A stretch of DNA of 64,000 nucleotides from Paramarasmius palmivorus (taxonomy: Eukaryota; Basidiomycota; Agaricomycetes; Agaricales; Marasmiaceae), in contig JAYKXP010000047.1 of the NCBI GenBank assembly GCA_037176845.1, positions 346,693-410,692 on the forward strand, written 5' to 3'. The position numbers were made by a program, and so were the translations under genes. The notes below the pieces were generated by a model. That model had not been told where the DNA came from and ran no database searches. It was given only the letters and a program-made list of their open reading frames with translations. Of the stretch, positions 1-11,858 are shown in pieces (position 1 is the first letter of the stretch; each line of letters begins with the position of its first letter).

Positions 1-1750
1 CTCACATTTTTCATTCAAAACCCAAAGCATGACACTGAAGTGCCACCGTAGCCGAGAAAAGAGATGTTCCTTGACTGGGCGGGAGAGGTCTGCGCAGAGT
101 ACCGAGCTATGTGAGTCACAAGCGATCGAAAGCAACAAATAGACCCGATTTGCTCGGCTGGGAGAGTGGATAGAAGATACTAGAGAATACGTGAGTCCAT
201 TCTATCAGGGTCAAATTATTTACGCCAGGCGGCGGAGGGTGGTGGTGGATGTCTTGTTGGGGATGAGGCATTGATCCAGCCTTTATGTTCTTGTATCAGA
301 CAGAAATTCGTCGGCTCAATCAAGTCTCGATGGCCGGAATGGACGTCGTCGTTTGCCTGTCGTTTTGTTCCTGGTCAGGTCCCAGCCCGATACGGCCTTT
401 GTACATTTGAAACTCCATCAGTTATATCGCTCACCTCCAAGAAGGGTTTTTTCGAGCCGTCAAGCTATCGGCGTCCGCGCAGTCTTGGCCACGGCGTAGT
501 TATCCACAACCTGAGTGGCAAAAAGCGGCGACACCAGGGCGACGCCACGTCTACCATTATTTTGACTGGCCCTTAGGTATATAAAGCGTTAGTTCCGTAT
601 TCATGGGAAATGAACGCGTACCGTAATACCAGGAGCAATCAGTCACCACTCTTTCAGAATTCAGCTACCTTCAAGAAATGAATTCCCTTCAGCTACACGC
701 GTACTCCGTAAGCCCTTATTGTCAACATGACCCAAGCTAGCGATTCATGTGATGCCACCATTGATCCAGGGAAGAGAGTCTGAACCATTAAAATACACTT
801 TAGCTAAGCTGACGATTTCCCTGCAGACTTACCTTAGACCCAGCGTAAAGGTCGCATGGCCAACTGAAGACGAGTACATTTCCTAAACTGCGTTTAATTA
901 TTGGAAAGCCTTTCAGCACTTCACCTTTCCGTTCATAGGCCGTTTGGAGATGGCACAGCTCCCTTTCTGTGAGATGGAATATTTTGCAGCTTGGGTTACA
1001 TGGAAGATGCGGACATCGGGGAATTTTGAAAATGATGGCTCTAATAGAGACCGGCACGGTTAGCCGGCGCATAGACAACACACGTGGGTGGCTACACCGG
1101 AAAGAGCCGCGAATTTCATCCTTCTCTTTTTCCCACTGTTTGTAAATTGTCCTCAGAGGAAAGCAGCATTCCGCCTCAAATTTATCACACTGGAGCGAAG
1201 CATAATGAGTGGTTCCATTTCTCTTACCAGTTTTTTGATGTCAACTAAGACGTATGGAATTCAGGTCAGCCTGAGCGCGCCGATACTTCAGCCAGTGTGA
1301 ACCTGCTCACTCAAAAATGGGGTTCAAGCTGGGCGCTCTGATTTTGAGCTCGAAAACGACCACCTTCATTCGTTGTACTACCTGCTAACTCCTTTGAAGG
1401 TTCGTTTTTGTTCCCTGAACCTTAATATTTCATCTCATTCATTACGACCTCCATTTCAAGTGTAGCGACTACCAGAGGAAGCAACAGGCTCAATGGAAGA
1501 ATCACAGGTCGCCGTGTAGACGCCAGAAATCTTCCAGCGAGCCTCGCACGTCGCTGAGGATATTACAGACAACCCCTATCTAGGTTCCACCAAATCCCTC
1601 AATGCTATCGCATCAGCCTCATCTTGCATTCAACCAACAACAGTAAGATTCCCTAGTCACCGCTATCAGGGGTACCAGCCGATGTTTTGAAGTCCACGCT
1701 CAAGCCTGAGGTACTTGGGAGAAGTCACGGCGAGAGGCACAGATACTTAA
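1..1750. other. gene-poor stretch, no supported gene
   Basis: No recognisable protein, RNA gene or repeat is seen. A minus-strand open frame at 800-1081 (about 90 codons, with several Cys residues) could be one exon of an unknown gene. It has no clear partner exons and no family that I recognise. Confidence 0.4.
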
Positions 1751-1751
1751 G

Positions 1752-3260
1752 ATGGCTGTTCTCACTTGGGTTCTGGAACGATCCGCTTCTGTTGGAAAAT
1801 GTGTAAGAACCTGTGTTCTTGGAACAGGGAAAGGTCAGAGATCTCCCCGCAATGGTCAATACTTGTATTCCCGGTCTGTTGATACCTTTTCTACAGGCAA
1901 CAGGAGACCTAAGATGATCAATCAGGACGATGAAACGACATCAAGAAACGATGATGACTCGATGGCCATATTCCATGCGAGTCCATCGATATCCATGCCT
2001 CCAGCGGTGACGCCATTATGGAAAATGAGATGCTCGCTCTCTTGAGCAGTGCAATGGTGATGAGGATGCTCTCGATCGATGGACAAACGGTATTCCACGC
2101 GCAAGTTCCCGGCGCTTGGAAGCGATGATTGCTTCTTCCGCTTCTTCGAATTCCGTGGGATGTAAGGGGGAAGCTTGCAGAGCTCAACCAGGGGTACGCA
2201 CTTCTCCCGCGCGGTCTAGGCCATTTGCGAGGCCAGTACTCTGGAAAAGGGCCAGATGGGAAATTCGTTGGATATCTTCAGCTTCCAACTCACACTTCGA
2301 GATTACCCGCTAAGCGGGCTTACTTATTCGACGATGATTTTGAAAGTAGAAGTTCGGCATCATCGGTATGTAATCCTAATCACCTATGTACATTGAAAGA
2401 TTCTCACCATATATTACTCCCTCGTTTAGCTCAGTAAAACATGCACGTAGCTATAATCATAATGAACTCAGGCGTGTGCATCGTTCTCTGCCCTCGTGGA
2501 CTCGGTGTTTCACAGGGAAGTAATCCCATTTACTCTGTAACATTCGTCGACGGGTTCTTTCAGGCCCCTGCGCCGCACCGCGGAGCTGATTTTCAATCGA
2601 TGGTACAACACAGGCTCACAAAGATTTCTGGGCAACGAAAAGTTTGTAAAAAGAGGGACCCCAGTGACCGGAACCAAAGGTATCCCTCTACCCTGGGATG
2701 CCGTCGATGGGACTGAGAATTCATTGGGAACCAATTAATATGTATCGAAGAGCTCATAGTGCGTGCGTTAGGCTCGGGTTCGCATACACTTCGCCTGTTT
2801 TGGCGGATCCATATCCCAGCTCGACAACGAGACCTCAAAGCTCCACTCAACTTCCTCTTGATTTTCACGGGCCGCTGCTGAGAAAATCGATGTCGACGGA
2901 CCACCGCATTGGCTAGGTGCATATCTGCTTAGCCACATATGATTGCTATCTTGGAAAGTAGATCGTTTGAAAGTGAAATATCTTCTCCGGATATCATGGT
3001 GGCGTTTGGGGTGCCGAAAAAGAGGATCTAGCGGGTTTCTATGTGAGTATATATTCCAGAGTATTACGGCGTTTTGGAAAAACTGCGAACAGTTTTGCGA
3101 AGTACATATGTATGAGTTGACCCTTGTGAGTGCAGCGCTTTACAGATGCAAAGACATCGTGGCCGGGCTGAGCGGAGTGCTTGGTATCCCTATTTGCCGC
3201 GCTATGGTAGAATGGATCTACAAATCTGATGTATCAAACCACGTGGAGCGGTTTGCCACG
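1752..3260 (+). pseudogene. possible decayed coding segment, unknown family
   Basis: Short protein-like stretches on the plus strand are spread over different frames and interrupted by stops. One at about 2129-2360 contains the motif YALLPRGLGHLRGQYSG, and one at about 2563-2730 contains FLGNEKFVKRGTP. Residue composition looks coding, but no continuous exon-intron model joins the blocks and I do not recognise the family. It may be a degraded gene, or a real gene whose introns I have misjudged. Confidence 0.25.
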
Positions 3261-3410
3261 AGGCAATAGCTCCGTGAAACCACACGTGGGCGGCCGAAGT
3301 GATACTGGCTTCGGTCTGGATTACCGTTCCGGGTTGCGTTCCTTCATGATCTCAGCACGTATTTATTATTCGTCGTGCTATCATGGCTCTCCTGTTCCCT
3401 ATAGCCCACG

Positions 3411-4281
3411 ATGCCTAACACGTCTGCCTACGTTCTTCTCCAGACGGGAACTGATCCCTTCAACTCCAACTACCAGGATACGGAAGGAAGGGTTGCTTTC
3501 ACATTGTGAGTCTTTATTCGCCACCGTCATACGAGTCGTTCATCGTCTACGATACCTATGACAGATCCCTGGTCGGTCTGAAATACCCAGAATATCCGAA
3601 TATGCTTGTTTACGTGTATACTTTACTCTCCAGGCTTCACATACCCCCAATATAGTTGTACGCCTAACTCGTGAAACCTCCTGGTCGACGCAACACCCTT
3701 CCATTATGGGACCTGAGAAGTCGTACTTCTACTTTGGTCCTCAGATGACCCCCGGATACATAATGTACGGAAATAACCTCATAACAATTCCCATGTCCCA
3801 CTTGTGTCGGATACAAAGTGAAGGAAGCAAGTGAGTCATTCCTTCTTTCCTTCGCGATCACAGCTTCTAAACCTTTTCCTTCTATCTATCCATTTGACAT
3901 CCTCTACATCCATTGAGCTCTGCAGCTCCAGATATTTTACCGCTCAATCGGGAAAAATCTACAAATGGAGAATATCACCGCAACGAATGGAGGTACGTGG
4001 GTTCTCCGATCCTCTTTGCACCGGTCGCTTTGGATACTCAAGCTAGAACTTGAGTTAAGATGGACCGCACTTTTGCCACGATGATCATGCTGACTTGTTT
4101 TTCTCCTGCCATTGCATAGTGTATAGATGGTCGGACATGCCTGGCGGTTTGGGAACTCTTACCTTCGCCCGACAGCGAGTTTCAAGCTCGCGTGACTCTT
4201 AATCCAGCAGCTTTGGGGTTCATTACGGAGATAATGACCACGCTGATACTAAATCGGATGTATATGTGGTCAAATTGGTGA
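3411..4281 (+). CDS. DUF6593 family protein
   Basis: A small protein of the basidiomycete-expanded DUF6593 family; molecular function is unknown. Family blocks appear in order: an N-terminal [19 protein letters not shown] segment at 3411-3505, a central [20 protein letters not shown] block at about 3690-3750, [11 protein letters not shown] near 3960, and a C-terminal stretch with [14 protein letters not shown] that ends in a Trp codon and TGA at 4279-4281. Introns with GT-AG ends follow 3505, about 3830 and about 3990. The junctions between 3506 and about 3635 are uncertain and may include a very small exon. The gene looks intact and stands alone in gene-poor DNA. A partly overlapping downstream frame (4266-4538) with hydrophobic segments may be chance. 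Confidence 0.75.
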
Positions 4282-7193
4282 AGTTCCACGTGTTTCTTTG
4301 GTTTGCCACCGCTTCGAATGTCGTCCAAGGCCTTGACTCTGAGACTCTTCACATCTTGGTCCTTGCGATATTAGGTATTGCGATGATCAGCGAGTCATAT
4401 AAGAAGGCAACAATTCGAGGCATCGCCATGTTCGTTCAGGCCTCTTTCCCAGGCATCTCGAATTGGACAATCATCCTCTATGTATGCTCCGCCGCTTCAA
4501 TCGTATTCTCCATTCTCCGTAGGCTGAATGCACCATAACGGCCACCTGGATTTGTTAGCATGGATTTACTGTTCTCCTGTTGCTTTCGTCGCGTATACCT
4601 GTCCTATACCCATTCTCTTCTACGCCGTACACCAAGCTTATCTATTTCTGATATTCCTATATATCTCGCATGATAAGCTTTTTACTTACGAAAATCCTGT
4701 ATTTTTCTGCGTCCACTATATGCTGTATCATACCAGTCCCGATATTCTTATGCCGATATAGCTATCTATATAGGTCTGACCGTCTTATCTACATATTCAA
4801 CACCACAACATTATTTTGGGCCCCTCAACTCGTGCTTTGTGTCCAAGCTGTGTGGACCACGTTTGTTTCAATATACTCTGTCCAACTTTGACGTATACGC
4901 CACTCGAATGCGTGGCTATATCGTGGTCGACTCGTGGCTTTCGGGCGAATCTCGGGATCAATATCGTGTCGCCTTCTGATGGGTTACATTGCTGGGTGGG
5001 CGCTTAGCATAAAGAGAATAACAGGCTGTTGAGTTGAGCTTTTTGAGACAACCACGAGAACCATCCTAGAATGTCGCTTGGCCCTGCTGCTCTTAGCGGT
5101 ATACCTGAAATATAGGGACGATCGACATATGACCTGCGTCTGCTGACGAGTTGCGCCTCAAACAAACGTACCGCTCAATTGCACCAGAGGACGCCCATTT
5201 ATACCCATCTCATAACGCCTCATCAGAATACCCGTACTATATCGAGTTTTTCAAGTCCCAGAGCTATATATTCCAGTTCAGGGTACTACGCCGCGCGCGA
5301 TATGATCAGGAACGGCAGTGACGGGACCGTGTCCTGGTAACGTGTGCGTGATCCTTAGTTGGTATAGTTCTGTGCAAAGGGGATACCAAAACTCACGTTA
5401 CAGATTGTTACATTCAGCGACGCATTCTCCCAAGCCGATTCCCAAAAACATACCCCATATAAGATGATTAGCACCAAGACTTTTTCGGTACCTATCATGA
5501 GCGGAATCAACTGAGATGAAAAAGCAATAGGTATAGCAAGTCTTGCGGCAACATTACCAGAAACGCATGGTCCCTCCACGTAAAACTCTAGAACTCAGCA
5601 GACTAAAAACGACCTGAACATTAATGCACGTTCACGTTCACTTGTTGCTTATGCCTGCATAAGTTAAATCATGATGACCGGGTTTTTCATAGTTGCCTGC
5701 GTCATACGTCGGAAGTGTACAACCCCTGTTTGCATGAATGGAAAGTGAACGATAAGCGAACATGAGTTTTGTAACTCACCCACACCCGCCACACATGACC
5801 TTCTTGCCTTTGGGCGCTGTCTACATACATGCAACGGCCGGCTAAGACCGATACACGGAGTACTATCGAGACCTAGACTTCCATACGAATCAACGTATGT
5901 ACTAGACCACGCACGCAGTTACGAATGATAAGCTTTGGAATTAATAGCCTCGGAAGCCCCATGCAGGCAATATAATTTACCGTGAGAGCCATCTACAATC
6001 GACACATTCGCAAGGGTTTCCAGGGACACTCGAGGCACCCTCCAAGCAACGTTGAAGTCGAGAACAATTCCGAGCCGATGACCGGGTCGAAGGGAGCTTT
6101 CTGGAAGGAGTCTAACTTCGAGGCGTCAAAGCTTCCAAGACTACCCGGATCGTGACGGCCCTACGGAACGTCAAATGCCTCGAAGACGGTCCAGGTGAAG
6201 TAATCATTCTCGACATAGCATTGTCATATGGTTTCTAAACGTCGATGGAGTATCAAATCTGGGGATAGACCGAGTCAACGAGGCGCCACTTTTCCCGGGT
6301 CAATACCTCTAGGACTCCAAGTAAGGAGAATTATGTATTACGAGCGGAAAGTCCTGGATGAGCGATCCACTCAATTACTAACAAAGGATTCAAAGGGTCG
6401 AAACAAACCAGAGTATTTACATACCTGAAGCAAGAACATAAGGCGGCGCCACAGGCAGGCATCGAGGATACTATTATTTGCCTTATGCAACGCGTCAGAC
6501 CAGGGGAAGGGCAGACCTGTGAGAGAATTACCCCGTATGTCTTCTTGCTAGTGGAAGCTTTCGGGACCGACCGTGAAAATCTACTGAATCTTCTTGCCTG
6601 GCTAGACATGGACAGAATGTCGTGAGCTGCCTTTCGACGCGTGCACGAAAGCTGTTGAAAGACGAGGAGATCGCACCTGCAATCCTGAGCTTCCAAGAGG
6701 TCATGGTTCCAGGTCCGGCTAAGCAATAAGTGCCGAATCATGTTGACAATGGAAGAAGGGCCGCAAGATTTGGTATACACCTTAAAGGTCAGATCTATTC
6801 GTGGCCACTGCAACTAGTTGCACATCGGCCATCAACGAGAATAGCTCGCGTGTGACAATGACCAGCACTTGGAGAAGCTACCATCAAGGGTGCAATCAAG
6901 GGTGCTCAAGCACTTCTACGCAAGGGTCATGATGTTAAGATGCAGTGGAGGTCATGTATGTACACAACATACCGCAAGTCGGACGCTTGCCCCGGCATAT
7001 TGGAATAATGTCGAGGGAGATGTGCGGGTTTAACGAAGAACAAACGGCGTTCATAAGCCCGTGTGTGATGTAGGAGCGCACTTTGAAGAAATCGGATAAC
7101 TGAAAAGGGGGCAAAAACGGTGAAATTAGCGGAGGATAGATACATCCGAGGTCTATTGAGCTAGCAGAACGGTGATATGCGTGAACGAGACGT
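4282..7193. other. intergenic, no supported gene
   Basis: About 2.9 kb without a convincing gene. The frame at 4266-4538 encodes about 90 residues with two hydrophobic stretches and could be a small membrane protein, but it has no family support. Around 6430-6960, plus-strand fragments look weakly protein-like but are broken by stops. No RNA gene or repeat was recognised. Confidence 0.4.
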
Positions 7194-7912
7194 TCATGAT
7201 ACTATCAGATGCTTGCTTTTGTCTTCCATGCTGGCGGGTAATATTCTCTTGCTCTCTTTTACTAACTGCGTGGGGTTCCAATCCTGGGGAAGTGTTCCAT
7301 CATGCCAACTTCGCATAACATTCGCGTTCAAGATCCCTGATTCGGGACCAGGGAAGATACGGAGACGTTCCAGTCGCCGGTCACGGAGCTTGTTCTTGGG
7401 AAGCATACCAGAGACCGCATGTCGGATGATCTTTTAATGTGTTCGAGAAGGGTGCGTTAGCTATCGCAGTTAGCCTTCAAGGACCATATGATACGCACCT
7501 CTTCCGGCTTTTTATCCATCATATCTTGATACGGAGTCTCTTTCAGCCCTCCTGGAAACATGCTATGCTTCCGGTACAGTAAGGACTGTGATTTTCTTCC
7601 CGAGACCCTAATGTTCTTGCAGTTGGTCACAATCACGTAGTCACCACAGTCGACTGAAAGCCAACTTTGAGCACACACACACACACGTTCTAGATTCAGG
7701 ATACGCACCACTAGGGTCATATATGGGCTTATGCTTCCCCATCAAAACCAATGCAATTCGTTCTGCCAGTTTTCCGAGCACACGTCCCGAGGCGTCAACT
7801 TGGTGCCATACTCGCGCATAGGCGAGCGCAGTCTGTAGTTTAGAGGTCAGAAACAACGTTGCACTTGAGTTGAAGGTCGAAATCCACTTACATTACCAAC
7901 TGCTTGGGACAT
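7194..7912 (-). CDS. mitochondrial large-subunit ribosomal protein uL13m (L13 family)
   Basis: Structural protein of the mitochondrial 54S ribosomal subunit, orthologous to yeast MRPL23. It is encoded in four exons: 7912-7892, 7832-7709, 7653-7499, and from 7430 down to a stop near 7194. The first exon encodes MSQAVGN, matching the short N-terminus of the family. Exon 2 carries the L13 signature [12 protein letters not shown] and HKPIYDPS, exon 3 carries [11 protein letters not shown], and exon 4 carries [19 protein letters not shown]. All junctions keep frame with GT-AG introns; one intron contains a short CA microsatellite near 7674-7686. The extreme C-terminus after PGPESG resembles the family less, so the last intron or stop may differ. 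Its start codon is 153 bp from the divergent nucleoporin gene. Confidence 0.9.
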
Positions 7913-8065
7913 GGGGAATGAGAACGAGTGGAGTTGTAGAAAAGGAAGGTGTCACGTAGATGTCACGCGTGACAGACGCTTGACTCCCACTCCCACTCCT
8001 GAACCCCAATTGAACTCCAGGGAAGTACATCAAGGGAAGCTCATCAAGGCCGAGGAAGAGGACTG
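7913..8065. promoter_or_regulatory. divergent intergenic region (shared promoter)
   Basis: Only 153 bp separate the start codons of the mitochondrial ribosomal protein (-) and the Nup42-like nucleoporin (+), so both must be transcribed from this interval. No clear TATA box was seen. The promoter call is inferred from position. Confidence 0.55.
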
Positions 8066-9974
8066 AATGGTAAGTATTTTCACTTTGTACATGTATCCGT
8101 GCTAAATTATATCTCAGGCCGTCTGCACATTTTTCTTGAAAGGACAGTGTCGGTTTGGGGATCGATGTAGGAACGAGCATCCGGCGAATGGGCAGTCACA
8201 AGCTACCTTTGGAAGTGCGTATCAAGTCTCATACTCTTCATATCCCTGACCAATATTGTTTGATAGACCAGTCATGGACTCACAATGGAAATAAAGGAGC
8301 AACTGATACGAAACCTACACTGTTCACGTTCGTAGACTTGCCATCTAAACCTCAACCTTTGTGAATTCAAACACTTTTCACAGCGTGGAATCTATTCGGA
8401 GCGATGTGACGCCCCAGAATGACAAACCTTTATGGCCTCTTTCATCGTACGGCCCGGCAAAGTACGAACCAAACTTGGTTGCGGGCCTGGATGAATCATT
8501 CGAAGAATTGCGTTGTAAAGCTGCGACTGCCATGTCTGCAGGAAATGCGAACCAATATGCAAGTAACACGCAAAAATTGTACCGCAAACTTCACTAACCC
8601 GTGGGTCACCCACTATGACTATCTCTTCAGACGCAATATGAAACAGATAAAATTACCCAAGCCGACAAGTCGTATACTGTCTGTTTTACTGTCATCCTTT
8701 GCGTTGTAATATACTCACGCTGGCTTTAGGACGCAAGAAGCAATCTTCAACAAGCCTATGAACAAGCCATAAAGCAGAGTTCAGTTGCTACCACGCTCAG
8801 TAACGCCATTGCTCCTGGTGGAAGTTCCACTGGTGGCTTTGGGTCTACTTCGGCTCTCGGTTCAGGAAGCAATACCGCTAGCGCATTCGGTACTGGTAGC
8901 ACTACCAGCGCATTCGGTAAACCCGCGTTTGGGCAACCATCTGGACAGCCTGCCTTTGGCCAACCGTCTCAGCCAACATCTGTATTTGGGCAAACATCCC
9001 AACCCACTTCGGCATTCGGTCAGGCATCCCAGGCTAAATCAGCATTTGGACAGCCGTCCCAATCCACCTCCGTGTTTGGGCAAACAACGCAACCTACTTC
9101 AGTATTTGGGCAAGCGTCCAAGCCAACTTCGATGTTTGGGCAGACATCACAACCAACCTCAGCCTTTGGCCAAACATCACAACCCACCTCGGTGTTTGGC
9201 CAATCATCCCAGCCGAGCTCTTCCCTCATCAAACCAGCAACCACAGGTGCATTTGGAGCTTATGCCAGCTCTGCCCCCAGTACTTTTGGAGCTACACCTA
9301 CGTCGGGCGGGTCTACTAGTGGAGGTACTGGTGGCTTTTCATCATTTGCAAACCCTAGTGGTCAACCTTCCACGTTTGGGAATACCGCTACCTCCCACCC
9401 TTCAACTTCTGTATTCGGTTCCCCAGCTCCTACAACGTCTGCTTTTGGAGGCACTACTTCCAACACCACGAACCCGTTATCGTCCACATCGGTATTCGGT
9501 TCGTCAACGCCTGCAGCTCCTTCAGCATTTGGAACGTCTGCACCCACTACAACGCCTGCGTTCGGTGGTAGCGGAGCCTTTGGCTCCACGCCATCCGCAC
9601 CAACCACTAATTCGGTATTCGGTTCAGCCGCACCTTCAGTATTTAGTGGGATTCCAACCACGTCTTCTGCTTTCGGTGGCGCATCTTCAGCGCCGTCCGC
9701 CTTTGGCTCTTCGGGTAGCAATACTACGCCTACCTTTGGTGGCGGCGGCGGCGGATTTGGCTCTGCTCCTGCAAAGAAAGCATCTGCAGCGCCAGATTTC
9801 AAGAGTGCCACGGCAACCTCATCTTATAAGCCAGGCAAATGTCCGTATGACTCGCAGCTACCTGCAAATTACATGACAGAGGTCATCCCTAAGGCGGTGC
9901 TGGAGGTATTCAAGGCAGAGAAATTCGAGTGGGGGAATGTGCCTGAGTGGATCCCGCCGGTCGAGTTGAGATAG
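8066..9974 (+). CDS. FG-repeat nucleoporin, Nup42/Amo1/NLP1 type
   Basis: Nuclear pore protein of the cytoplasmic face, expected to bind Gle1 and help mRNA export. Exon 1 is just the ATG (8066-8068), followed by a 49-bp GT-AG intron. Exon 2 (from 8118) encodes a CCCH zinc finger with spacing C-x8-C-x5-C-x3-H ([19 protein letters not shown]). Next come a conserved block with [16 protein letters not shown] (about 8430-8470), a GC-AG intron after about 8560, and a small exon with [10 protein letters not shown]. The last exon (from about 8731) holds a long FG-repeat array rich in FGQ.SQPTS units. The C-terminus reads [10 protein letters not shown]...[10 protein letters not shown], the Gle1-binding type tail. 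The zinc finger, the FG array and the tail together make the call firm. All junctions are in frame. Confidence 0.92.
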
Positions 9975-11858
9975 CCTTTCGATTTGGTGCTTTCATACTT
10001 TTTGTATTCATCGTTTTATATTAGTTCGTTCAATGGCAATAGCATTAGCAACTGTACGTGTACTATAACGCCCGAGGCCACACCCAGATGCCTGCCGTCT
10101 GTTCCATCACTTGCCGTCCGCTCCGCGGCATTACCTCAAGTCACATGCCTTCAAGTTTCTTTGTGACCATGTCACCATTGAAATCGAAAGCCTAATCTTT
10201 GTCCACATCGTCTACTCTCATACAGGACACAATCCTTCACGAAAAATCTCATTTCGGACGTACTTCGGTTGGCCTCATGATATATCCTAGATTTTCCACA
10301 TGTCCGATAGTGGCACACGTACGTGACAGTGATCATAATCCCTGAATCAGTGAAGCCTGACCTTCAATGCTGACACAGTCGGATTCGGATTATGTACGGC
10401 ACCAATTGCATGATAAGGCTCACTTTACTAGGGCCCCGTTGTAACTTGTGGAATAATGGCGTCATGATACTGCCAGCAGCTGGGTGTCGAGAAACTTGAA
10501 GGTCCAACGTTGGACGACACGGATACTATTCCTTACGGTCACAGCCGATGCTCCTTATCATTATCAGTACCAGGAACTTGCAATCTTCCGAACCCATTCA
10601 TCTACCCACCCGCTACCACCCCATTGTCGAAACCCACTTCCCCAGACCTTGCTAGCCAGGAACTGTACTGATACTTTGTCCGGAAGAAGTCTTTCGGTGA
10701 AGGACAAACATCAAATTCATCACCCCAATGTCGATGAGCATATGGCTCTACTGCATCGCTCCTTTGTGAGTTTTACCCGTTAAACCCTAAACGCATGCTC
10801 ATTGTGGCTCTACGTAGCAAGATAGAAGTTTCGTAGGATCCTTTTCCGCCGCCCGCACTGCTGTTTTTCTGAAGGTTTTGCGGCTTGCCTTGTGCTCATT
10901 GTTTTGTATGTCACAAAGCCACCACGTTAAGTTTTATCTATCACTGATTTTATCTCTCAACCGTGCAGGGAGAATGTCAAGCAGAATATTGCTGATACGT
11001 GTTACGTGACCACGGTTCCGATAGTCCAACCTCAGCTTGCGCTACATAGATTGGTTTCCAGAACAACATGTCCAATAATACCCTTTCGACCCTCTGAATT
11101 AGGGCGTACGAGCACCTCCTGGACATACAGTTTTCCCGACGATATATGTCGAACGAAGTCAGAAGAGGTTAGACAGTTTGTCGAATTCGAAGTGATCATA
11201 AAGGACACATGCTTTGCACGGCCTTTATGGGCTTGGCATCGAGGTGTTATATGCCTGCCTTTGGAGAAGCGAGTATCACTATCTCCGCGATATTCTTTCA
11301 TGCTAACTCGACCTTGTTTTCAGACACTCTAGACGGTTCAGAACTACTCGCAAAGAGATTCAGCGCGGCTGTGTCAGTGTTCAGGCAGCCTCTTTCGCAC
11401 GCGCAGTTGGTGTTATATTCTCCGTAAAAGGGATCTGACATGTGTATCATTGTCCCTCAACCTTATCAAACTTCTACCAAATCAAATACCAGACGCTCCC
11501 GCTTCTTGATACTCCTTCGCACTGGGAATAAGTCATGTGTTGACTCTGTGGTCCTGCTTTCGATGGATATGACACAATCGGCATCATATGGGGCAGTCCG
11601 AGTCGCTATCGTGCAATTGAACGCAGCCTAGTCGGATTCGTATTTCCATGTGAGTTGTTTATTGTGACCATGATAACTTTGATTACTGACATACATCCTG
11701 CTTTCACTTCCAGTTCTTCTTCATGTGGTGTACTTCAACTCCTACCCGGAACAAGGAGATAACGAACAGACTCCTGCAGCTTAAAAGATTCATTTTCGAG
11801 GCCTTTGTTTTCCCAAGGTCTTCTGCACTTCCTCAGAACCCTCTCGTCCTAACTCAAC
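9975..11858 (+). other. intergenic with possible decayed exons
   Basis: No intact gene. Protein-like plus-strand segments occur at about 10500-10680, 11000-11240 and 11545-11640; the last reads PAFDGYDTIGIIWGSPSRYR and is followed by a GT donor. They lie in different frames with intervening stops, and I recognise no family. This could be one degraded gene upstream of the protease. Confidence 0.3.

Noticed and set aside
4266..4538. Small membrane protein gene
   Set aside because: It overlaps the DUF6593 stop region in another frame and has no family support; left as a possibility only.
6331..6813. 160-codon minus-strand frame
   Set aside because: No family resemblance and irregular composition; likely a chance open frame.
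9020..9811. Long minus-strand frames opposite the FG-repeat region
   Set aside because: They are mirror translations of the repetitive FG coding sequence and have no start context or family.
8785..9876. 363-codon plus-strand frame overlapping the nucleoporin
   Set aside because: Out-of-frame shadow of the FG array; the zinc finger and Gle1-binding tail fix the true frame.
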